A stretch of 64,000 nt of DNA from Myrica gale (taxonomy: Eukaryota > Streptophyta > Magnoliopsida > Fagales > Myricaceae). The stretch covers positions 6,882,001 to 6,946,000 of the forward strand of contig OZ005608.1 in NCBI GenBank assembly GCA_963930655.1, in the 5' to 3' direction. The notes under the pieces are model-generated. The model worked only from the letters and a program-made list of their open reading frames with translations. It ran no database searches and was not told the DNA's origin. Made by a program: the position numbers and the translations under genes. The first letter of the stretch is position 1, and each line of letters begins with the position of its first letter. Shown piece after piece: positions 62,401 through 64,000 of the stretch.

Positions 62401-63485
62401 TTTAGCTGTAACCTTGCATAGAGAATAAGTGCATCCTGCAAACAAAAGAAAAGGTTCATTTATTCATAAATCACAAATTGCTAACATTATAACTTACAAA
62501 ATATACAAGTACATTACTAATTATAAGTACTTTTCTTTTCTGATAGGTAGCATCTAATTTGGGCCTGTAATGTTAAAGAATCTGGATTTCATCCTCAAAA
62601 CTGTTTAATCTGGTAATATAGCTATTCAATCCATCACTCAACCAACACCCTCACTGGGTAAACACATTGGAACCTCCTCATAAGCAAAATGATACCTTAA
62701 TGATAAAAAGTAATTAAAGCGCTAGAAAATGCATCATGAAGAAACCTTAAGTCCTCGATCACGGGTTGTCAACCAACAACGGAAAACAAATTGCTGCACA
62801 GCATTATGGATTTCAAAGGACCGACAGTCCAAATTTGGACCGTCCTTTGACAAGAATGTATTAATACACTCAATAAGCTTACGCAAAACCTTTCCCTCAT
62901 CCCTGCACACATAAAGCCGAGGAAAGACAGAATGTAAACAGCCATTTTCAGCAAAAAGAAATGTAAAGAGTAAACTTTGTTTCAATAGGAAACCAAAAAG
63001 AGAAAAAGGAGGATGAATTCATGACTTGCCTTATGAAAGAGAAAATCCCAACAAACCCCTTAATAATATCCTCTCTAAGATTATCAGTGAAATCTCCAGG
63101 AGGATTTTCCAAAAGTGAATGGAGAACAAGGATACGTCGAAACACCTCCTCTTTGGGATTATATTGACTGTCAGTCTTCCCAAGTAAGCCCGTTTCCACA
63201 TTCTCCATGTAAAGAAGCACCAAGCCTTGACAAAATGGAATAAGGCAAATGAGAGAAGAGTGCTTAGCGAAAGTGTTATTCAGAGCCATTCACCTTGGGA
63301 TGAATACAAAAGAAAAAACTCACTGCAATATATGCGCCTTTTCATGTGAAAACAATAATTCCGAACTGCCAAAACATGCCGGAGAACAATCCCATATTCT
63401 GACTGGAAGCTTGGAACATTGCTTAAGACATCCCCAATGTGGTTAAAAAGCAATTTAACCACAGATAACAAAGTCAGCATTTTAC
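106..63485 (-). CDS. ATM: ATM serine/threonine protein kinase (PIKK), partial gene, 69 exons
   Basis: ATM is the nuclear PI3K-like protein kinase that senses DNA double-strand breaks and phosphorylates checkpoint and repair proteins. Spliced exons sum to 8,072 nt, about 2,690 codons. In order they give a long helical HEAT-type N-terminal region, a FAT domain (from about 18954 leftward) and the start of the kinase domain (2481-106), including [19 protein letters not shown] with the probable ATP-binding lysine. Each exon has GT-AG borders except one GC-AG, and the phases of all 68 junctions agree, so there is no frameshift or stop. Both ends are cut by the window: about 100 N-terminal codons, any plant-specific N-terminal extension, the promoter, the catalytic GLGDRH loop and FATC are outside. 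Introns range from about 80 nt to 9.4 kb, the long ones filled by retrotransposons. Family identity is very secure; individual borders were placed by eye. Confidence 0.97.
1640..2309. mobile_element. Non-autonomous DNA transposon-like element, ~670 bp
   Basis: The left end gtggaggagccatgg and the right end, reverse-complemented, cattggcggagccag, share the inverted core tgg-ggagcca. Flanking ggcacaagca (1630-1639) and ggcataagca (2310-2319) look like a target duplication with one change. The interior is very AT-rich with runs of C near both ends and no coding content. Lies in ATM intron 65. A Mutator-type origin is possible but unproven. Confidence 0.5.
2567..2926 (-). mobile_element. LINE copy E, ~360-bp 3' fragment
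   Basis: Poly T (2567-2575), then aataattaaggaaagc, then about 340 bp nearly identical to copy F. The coding end reads [20 protein letters not shown] and [15 protein letters not shown]. The 5' truncation is near 2926. Lies in ATM intron 64, same strand. Confidence 0.8.
3230..3960. repeat. Unclassified repeat-like stretch in ATM intron 64
   Basis: This region has GC-richer composition than its surroundings, with several related phrases on both strands: gggtcggtttggattc at 3353, gacctcgacctgaccc near 3390, and gtcagacaaaacgatccc and gggggtcggtaaaccc near 3820-3880. The middle is a C/T-rich tract (3520-3620). It looks like an old repeat, but I cannot assign a family, and the open frame at 3473-3868 shows no known motif. 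Confidence 0.35.
4389..9788 (-). CDS. ATM: ATM exons 49-64 (FAT domain and linker to kinase)
   Basis: Exons: 9722-9788, 9568-9642, 9096-9218, 8437-8601, 8259-8357, 6919-7070, 6603-6804, 6443-6490, 6250-6333, 5794-5877, 5419-5499, 5228-5317, 5085-5147, 4776-4916, 4633-4689 and 4389-4448. Landmarks are [227 protein letters not shown] and [20 protein letters not shown]. This block is the most conserved FAT segment. All phases agree. Exon 63 may start at 4689 or 4683 (see findings). Confidence 0.97.
7564..8075. mobile_element. Possible MITE hosting the TRIM
   Basis: The left end gggtgatgtttgttt and the right end, reverse-complemented, gggggatgttcgtttg, are similar inverted termini about 510 bp apart. 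The TRIM at 7647-7927 lies inside. No certain target duplication was seen. Without the TRIM the element would be about 230 bp. Confidence 0.35.
7647..7927 (-). mobile_element. TRIM element, 281 bp
   Basis: Two 79-bp LTRs (7647-7725 and 7849-7927), starting TGTTAGAGAA and ending ATTCACA on minus, flank a 123-bp internal region. Directly inside the 5' LTR is TGGTATCAGAGCC (7848-7836), an initiator-tRNA-Met-type primer site. A purine-rich GTGAGGGGGAG (7736-7726) sits just before the 3' LTR. There is no coding capacity, so mobilisation needs proteins from another element. Flanks tagtc and tattc may be the 5-bp duplication with one change. The two LTRs differ by only a couple of bases. Same family as the array at 29853-31495. 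Confidence 0.9.
9971..13620 (-). pseudogene. LINE A ORF2: APE endonuclease, reverse transcriptase, zinc-knuckle region
   Basis: Starts at ATG 13620-13618, overlapping the ORF1 stop. Endonuclease (13620-12875): [51 protein letters not shown] and [12 protein letters not shown], the residues that nick target DNA. RT (about 12200-11300): [82 protein letters not shown] (catalytic Asp pair) and [13 protein letters not shown]-terminus: [35 protein letters not shown]. The stretch 12853-9971 alone is an uninterrupted 960 codons. Lesions are a one-base loss in a G run near 13410 and TAG at 12872-12874. Domain identity is certain; activity is unlikely as it stands. Confidence 0.93.
13617..15372 (-). pseudogene. 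LINE A ORF1, two stops and one frameshift
   Basis: The ATG at 15372 gives [18 protein letters not shown], then [39 protein letters not shown] and a variable Pro/Ser/Gly-rich linker. The C-terminal block is [14 protein letters not shown] - [21 protein letters not shown], ending at TGA 13619-13617. The frame is kept over 15372-13840 except for TAG codons near 14742 and 14216. A one-base shift occurs near 13830. Plant LINE ORF1 proteins bind element RNA and chaperone reverse transcription. No CCHC knuckle was seen in this ORF1. Confidence 0.82.
15482..15544 (-). other. Exon-like 63-nt segment, 21 codons, not part of ATM
   Basis: On minus the sequence is TTCTAACAG | 63 nt | GTAATATTC, a good acceptor and donor. 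The segment is open in one frame ([13 protein letters not shown] then DEVALPKL) with phase 0 at both ends. The flanking ATM exons (16025-16140 and 9722-9788) meet in phase 2, and adding this segment would give a stop at once (AG|TCAATAG). It may be a captured exon of another gene. I do not recognise the peptide. Confidence 0.4.
15720..15929 (+). mobile_element. tRNA-derived SINE
   Basis: The 210-bp plus-strand element carries pol III boxes: A box GTGGCTCCAGTGG (15731-15743) and B box GAGTTTGAGTCC (15785-15796), spaced as in tRNA-derived SINEs. It ends ...ctgtcaacttg, like plant Au-type SINEs that end in TTG rather than poly(A). Direct repeats gaaaatgcatatcagg (left, ending 15719) and gaaatttatatcagg (right, ending 15943) look like the target duplication, with a few changes. 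Confidence 0.75.
16025..23020 (-). CDS. ATM: ATM exons 38-48 (end of HEAT region, start of FAT domain)
   Basis: Exons: 22949-23020, 22243-22312, 21243-21360, 21009-21132, 19976-20113, 19072-19173, 18907-18954, 18694-18798, 18382-18468, 16287-16604 and 16025-16140. Landmarks are [172 protein letters not shown] and [20 protein letters not shown]. The FAT domain, which clamps the kinase, begins about exon 44; YWL-IDYL-VAKSA matches the start of FAT in animal ATM. All phases agree. Confidence 0.96.
16605..17886. other. ATM intron 46, right of the MITE: no recognised feature
   Basis: Short open frames at 16666-16935 and 17002-17220 on plus show no family motif. Poly T of about 10 at 17790. No gene or repeat could be assigned. 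Confidence 0.5.
17887..18283. mobile_element. MITE with ~150-bp terminal inverted repeats and 9-bp target duplication
   Basis: The left arm begins gggttaaatacaatctgcatcc and the right arm, reverse-complemented, gggagaaatacactttgcaccc. The arms remain alignable for about 150 bp (both contain ctattatttttgt-acatt-cac and aatttggacggaaa). Exact copies of atataataa flank it (17878-17886, 18284-18292). The 9-bp duplication suggests a Mutator-type transposase. No coding capacity. Lies in ATM intron 46. Confidence 0.8.
20114..21008. other. ATM intron 41: no recognised feature
   Basis: AT-rich intron sequence of 895 bp. I see no exon, terminal repeat or coding motif. Confidence 0.6.
23021..23846. other. 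ATM intron 37, part left of LINE B: no recognised feature
   Basis: Plain AT-rich intron between exon 38 and the LINE B target duplication. The remainder of the intron, 27782-28004, is also featureless. Confidence 0.6.
25770..27060 (-). pseudogene. Copia-type gag with zinc knuckle and partial protease, frameshifted
   Basis: The start ATG at 27060 gives [12 protein letters not shown]. It is followed by the gag core ([76 protein letters not shown]), [20 protein letters not shown], a CCHC zinc knuckle ([14 protein letters not shown]-x4-H variant) and the protease active-site motif [12 protein letters not shown]. Gag coats element RNA; the Asp-Ser-Gly is the aspartic protease centre. A 79-bp tandem duplication (offset 26391 to 26470) shifts the frame, and the coding region stops at the inverted LTR piece, so no polyprotein can be made. 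Confidence 0.88.
26391..26545 (-). repeat. 79-bp tandem duplication inside the Copia gag
   Basis: Two nearly identical units (starting 26391 and 26470) contain ccctttctgtgtcaagcttc. Because 79 is not a multiple of 3, the second unit throws gag out of frame. Only one mismatch (gaagacc / gacgacc) is visible near the start. Confidence 0.9.
28005..33386 (-). CDS. ATM: ATM exons 27-37 (distal HEAT region)
   Basis: Exons: 33267-33386, 32824-33009, 32057-32178, 31899-31968, 31665-31792, 29365-29506, 29137-29277, 28931-29029, 28777-28823, 28311-28503 and 28005-28220. Landmarks are [175 protein letters not shown] and [20 protein letters not shown]. These solenoid repeats precede the FAT domain. All junction phases agree. 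The intron after exon 31 (29507-31664) holds a TRIM array split by a LINE. The donor after exon 29 (AAAT|GTGCTT) is weak but required by the frame. Confidence 0.96.
29853..31495 (-). mobile_element. Tandem TRIM array (4 LTRs, 3 internal regions) interrupted by LINE C
   Basis: Minus-strand terminal-repeat retrotransposon in miniature. Plus coordinates: LTR 29853-29930, internal region, deleted LTR 30054-30080, internal region, LTR 30202-30280, internal region, LTR 30404-30425 continued at 31466-31495. LTRs are about 79 bp, starting TGTTAGA and ending TTCACA or TTTACA on minus. Each internal region starts with a TGGTATCAnAGCC-type primer-binding site (initiator tRNA-Met type). It has no coding capacity. 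The outer flanks tacgt and tacac may be a decayed 5-bp target duplication. The alternating layout suggests unequal recombination between LTRs. Confidence 0.82.
30426..31465 (-). mobile_element. LINE copy C, 5'-truncated, inside a TRIM LTR
   Basis: The minus-strand LINE starts in the region just after RT ([20 protein letters not shown] near 31460). It continues with VRFWHDA-like, [37 protein letters not shown], the zinc-knuckle block [20 protein letters not shown] and SVDHVLLHC, then [11 protein letters not shown], ending in an A-rich tail near 30430. Frameshifts are present near 31280 and 30960. Part of the TRIM LTR (about 35 bp) is missing at the insertion point. Confidence 0.85.
33607..33625 (-). 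mobile_element. 19-nt LINE 3'-tail micro-insertion with 18-bp target duplication
   Basis: Poly T followed by gataagta lies between exact copies of acttccaacgataatctt (33589-33606 and 33626-33643). On minus it reads TACTTATC plus an A-run, the 3' terminus of the LINE family with nothing upstream. Confidence 0.78.
34892..38471 (-). pseudogene. LINE D ORF2 (endonuclease, RT, zinc-knuckle region), broken
   Basis: Starts at the ATGA overlap, 38468-38471. Endonuclease motifs are [48 protein letters not shown] and [13 protein letters not shown] (38.46-37.75 kb). RT motifs are [66 protein letters not shown] and [13 protein letters not shown] (37.0-36.4 kb). The C-terminal zinc-binding block is [20 protein letters not shown] then [16 protein letters not shown]. 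Lesions include TAG codons at 37724-37726 and near 37477, a frameshift in the PDGFSLAFF region and a stop before YLSKGG. The first TAG is shared with copy A. Confidence 0.88.
38468..40085 (-). pseudogene. LINE D ORF1 (nucleic-acid-binding protein), broken
   Basis: The N-terminal block, 40085-39726, reads [45 protein letters not shown] and YVALVEFGE, aligning with the start of ORF1 in copy A. A long Pro/Gly/Ser-rich linker of poor conservation follows in changing frames (39700-38830). The C-terminal block, [36 protein letters not shown] (38760-38620), ends at a TGA overlapping the ORF2 ATG. In LINE particles ORF1 protein binds the element RNA. Frameshifts make a product unlikely. Confidence 0.75.
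40254..40281 (-). mobile_element. Possible older 28-nt LINE-tail micro-insertion
   Basis: Two copies of ccttgttgtatt (40242-40253 and 40282-40293) flank a 28-nt insert containing tttttttgatattagg, close to the LINE end tttttttgataagtaagg with two or three changes. It looks like an aged relative of the sharper cases at 33607, 45666 and 48128. A plain duplication is the alternative. Confidence 0.45.
40435..51083 (-). CDS. ATM: ATM exons 8-26 (central HEAT region)
   Basis: Exons: 51027-51083, 50733-50817, 50076-50150, 49738-49779, 49543-49613, 48617-48665, 47174-47245, 46354-46509, 46171-46260, 45917-46088, 44690-45318, 44515-44583, 44242-44397, 43784-43909, 42435-42562, 41243-41399, 40852-40898, 40703-40766 and 40435-40509. 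Landmarks are [92 protein letters not shown], the 629-nt exon ([20 protein letters not shown] to SKECDQK), [39 protein letters not shown] and [11 protein letters not shown]. These are the repeat helices of the long solenoid. The [11 protein letters not shown]-like acidic stretch in the large exon is probably a surface loop. The smallest exon here is 42 nt. The introns are moderate in size and hold the Copia remnant and the LINE-tail micro-insertions. Confidence 0.96.
42563..43783. other. ATM intron 21: no assigned element
   Basis: 1.2 kb intron with a TA/TG-rich simple stretch at 43290-43355 and a C run near 43618. The block 42960-43500 is less A-rich than neighbouring introns and may be foreign, but it has no recognisable ends or protein motif. 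Confidence 0.45.
45666..45676 (-). mobile_element. 11-nt LINE 3'-tail micro-insertion with 18-bp target duplication
   Basis: The inserted bases ttttgataagt (minus: ACTTATCAAAA) lie between exact copies of aactttcttaagttaatt (45648-45665 and 45677-45694). They match only the last seven bases and A-tail of the LINE family seen in copies F, D and A. Confidence 0.75.
47246..48113. other. ATM intron 13, left part: no recognised feature
   Basis: AT-rich intron sequence without recognisable repeats. The LINE-tail micro-insertion at 48128 follows. The 46510-47173 intron is likewise featureless. Confidence 0.5.
48128..48146 (+). mobile_element. 19-nt LINE 3'-tail micro-insertion with 14-bp target duplication
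   Basis: The insert is acttatc followed by nine A and gaa. It sits between two exact copies of catagaagattggc (48114-48127 and 48147-48160). ACTTATC plus A-run equals the terminal bases of the LINE family in this window. Plus orientation. Confidence 0.7.
48840..49100 (+). mobile_element. Copia LTR-retrotransposon 3' remnant in ATM intron 12
   Basis: Plus-strand reading gives [17 protein letters not shown] then [12 protein letters not shown] (48865-48965), the C-terminal end of a Ty1/Copia RNase H (ADIFTKPLPK motif). About 50 bp later come a purine-rich tract, ctagggggagtg (49008-49019), and TGTTAGGATG, which look like a polypurine tract and the start of a 3' LTR. The rest of pol is missing and the LTR end could not be fixed. 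It is an old fragment, antisense to ATM. Confidence 0.75.
51690..51935 (-). mobile_element. LINE copy F, 3' end
   Basis: Poly T followed by GATAAGTAAGGAAAG marks the A-tailed 3' end of a minus-strand LINE. The next ~240 bp match the 3' UTR and ORF2 end of copy E (2567-2926) almost base for base. It resumes after the nested copy G. Confidence 0.85.
51936..53442 (-). mobile_element. LINE copy G, inserted inside copy F
   Basis: 5'-truncated minus-strand LINE. It starts in the late RT domain ([34 protein letters not shown]) near 53442, passes through LSKGG and the zinc-knuckle region, and ends with a poly(A) tail (poly T at 51936-51945 on plus) after [13 protein letters not shown]. It interrupts copy F between ccctcca (ending 51935) and caaaagctcc (from 53443). 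Other copies show these two sequences joined, so the insertion point is precise, and no target duplication is visible. Confidence 0.85.
53443..53966 (-). mobile_element. LINE copy F, 5' part (split by copy G)
   Basis: Minus-strand LINE piece that continues copy F after the G insertion. It encodes the end of ORF2: EEFSALF-like, [40 protein letters not shown], a premature stop at the end of that block, then [22 protein letters not shown] and [20 protein letters not shown]. It breaks abruptly near 53966, where plus-strand copy H starts. Confidence 0.8.
53967..56030 (+). mobile_element. LINE copy H, plus strand, 5'-truncated
   Basis: This is the only large LINE opposite to ATM. It begins in the RT fingers ([10 protein letters not shown]-like, then [18 protein letters not shown]) and runs through [32 protein letters not shown] and [12 protein letters not shown] to the zinc-knuckle region ([36 protein letters not shown]) and the terminal FLSFVTCLE stop at about 55994. 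The following 3' UTR matches copy D but stops about 25 bp short of the poly(A), at 56030, where copy I begins in the opposite orientation. Several frameshifts and in-frame stops are present. Confidence 0.85.
56040..58914 (-). pseudogene. LINE I ORF2 remnant (endonuclease + reverse transcriptase)
   Basis: The ORF2 start ATG lies at 58914-58912. The APE-type endonuclease is represented by NIKGLND, VYGSNED, the [11 protein letters not shown] segment (SRIDRF in other copies) and [13 protein letters not shown]. The RT is represented by [23 protein letters not shown] (57.4 kb), [53 protein letters not shown] and [14 protein letters not shown] (57.0-56.8 kb). Stops or shifts separate at least five blocks, so no product is expected. 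Unlike copies A and D, this copy keeps Trp after the FRFENM motif at the end of the endonuclease (58179-58181). Confidence 0.85.
58911..60200 (-). pseudogene. LINE I ORF1 remnant
   Basis: Broken minus-strand reading segments of the RNA-binding ORF1 of the LINE. The best-kept part, 59284-58911, ends with the conserved C-terminal block [15 protein letters not shown] - [20 protein letters not shown], also found in copies A and D. The upstream part is low-complexity, Pro/Ser-rich linker. The N-terminal block seen in copies A and D (SRAFLAQ-C-N region) is absent, so the copy is 5'-truncated. The frame at 58911-58914 is shifted by one base compared with copies A and D, which removes the normal ORF1 stop. 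Confidence 0.7.
60482..63485 (-). CDS. ATM: ATM exons 1-7 (N-terminal helical region)
   Basis: Exons, in transcript order, are 63324-63485, 63030-63225, 62746-62902, 62296-62435, 62126-62213, 61597-61700 and 60482-60580. They read from [20 protein letters not shown] through [58 protein letters not shown] and [20 protein letters not shown] to the [15 protein letters not shown] segment. This part of plant ATM is an alpha-solenoid with no catalytic residues and is thought to hold the protein-protein interaction surface. The first exon starts in mid-codon after a TTTCAG acceptor, so an upstream exon lies off the right edge. The intron after exon 2 starts with GC. Exon 7 ends 92 bp from the transposon-filled 9.4 kb intron. 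Numbering is local to this window. Confidence 0.95.
63028..63029 (-). other. GC-AG splice donor after ATM exon 2
   Basis: On the minus strand the exon end reads ATAAG followed by GCAAGT. The protein continues IR-DEGKVL into the next exon only if the cut is made here. The nearest GT (AAGGCAA|GTCATG) would add 4 nt and break the frame. The rest of the site matches the strong AG|GCAAGT consensus usual for GC-AG introns. Confidence 0.85.
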
Positions 63486-64000
63486 CTGAAATGATGATAA
63501 AGACGAAAACCATAAAATTGCTCCTAGCATCAATATGATGACGAAAATATATCTGCAGATGCATAAAAATTACTAGATTCAAGCATAACAGGATGATAAA
63601 ACAGAGAGTTCTACGATCACTATGATCGTTGTTTTCATTCACTTACAAAAATACACCCATCAGGGAGGTTACTTTGAGATTATAGCGAACTCTGCCCTCT
63701 AAGAAATAAGACGGGGCCCCATCTAGCAAAATATTGTCTGCCCTCCACTGGAATTTATTTGTTTTCGAAAATCTTTAACAGTAACAAAATTTTCCAGTTT
63801 GTTTTGCAATTCAAAAGGTTTCCCATCTATAAAAGACCTCCAATCAGAAGCCAAGTGGTTTCCAACCCAAAATCATATGATCTATCAGTAACTCAATTTA
63901 ATAAACCTTTGAGATAGATATGCAAGATCTACTTCAAAATAATTTCCTCAACATACTTTAAAGCAAAACAACCAAAGGAACAAAATGCATAAAACCTAAT
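63486..64000. other. ATM intron upstream of exon 1 of this window
   Basis: No coding similarity on minus. The preceding ATM exon must be beyond base 64000. Confidence 0.7.

Overview
The window is one plant nuclear gene with retrotransposons packed into its introns. Read on the minus strand (from base 64000 toward base 1), 69 consecutive exons encode about 2,690 codons of ATM, the PIKK-family DNA double-strand-break checkpoint kinase. I recognise the protein from its conserved HEAT, FAT and kinase motifs. The first roughly 100 codons lie beyond the right edge. The catalytic and activation loops and the FATC tail lie beyond the left edge. Every exon is bounded by GT-AG sites (one GC-AG), and exon phases agree across all 68 internal junctions. 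I found no frameshift or stop in the exons, so the host gene looks intact. The organism is a eudicot, probably a woody one with LINE-rich introns; Fagales-type trees would fit, but that is a low-confidence guess.

Layout from right to left. 63485-60482: exons 1-7. 60390-51690: a 9.4 kb intron filled by at least four L1-type LINE pieces (here called I, H, F and G, with G inserted inside F). 51083-40435: exons 8-26, with a Copia 3' remnant and two tiny LINE-tail insertions in the introns. 40090-34820: LINE D. 33386-28005: exons 27-37, with a tandem TRIM array at 29853-31495 that is split by LINE C. 27767-23861: LINE B, itself interrupted by a fold-back Copia derivative with 107-bp terminal inverted repeats. 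23020-16025: exons 38-48, with a MITE and a tRNA-like SINE. 15420-9880: LINE A, nearly full length. 9788-4389: exons 49-64, with a TRIM. 2481-106: exons 65-69, which enter the kinase N-lobe.

Adding my boundaries, LINE sequence makes up about 23 kb of the 64 kb. All large LINEs except H lie in the same direction as ATM. They belong to one broad family: ORF1, then ORF2 with APE-type endonuclease, reverse transcriptase and a C-terminal zinc-knuckle reverse-transcriptase region. ORF1 stop and ORF2 start overlap as ATGA, and the 3' end reads TTACTTATMAAAA. No complete foreign gene and no prokaryotic-type system is present.

The most unusual observations are (1) several 11-28 nt insertions that consist only of the last bases of this LINE plus its A-tail, flanked by 12-18 bp target duplications, and (2) the Copia gag fragment integrated with a 5-bp target duplication between two inverted copies of the same LTR end.
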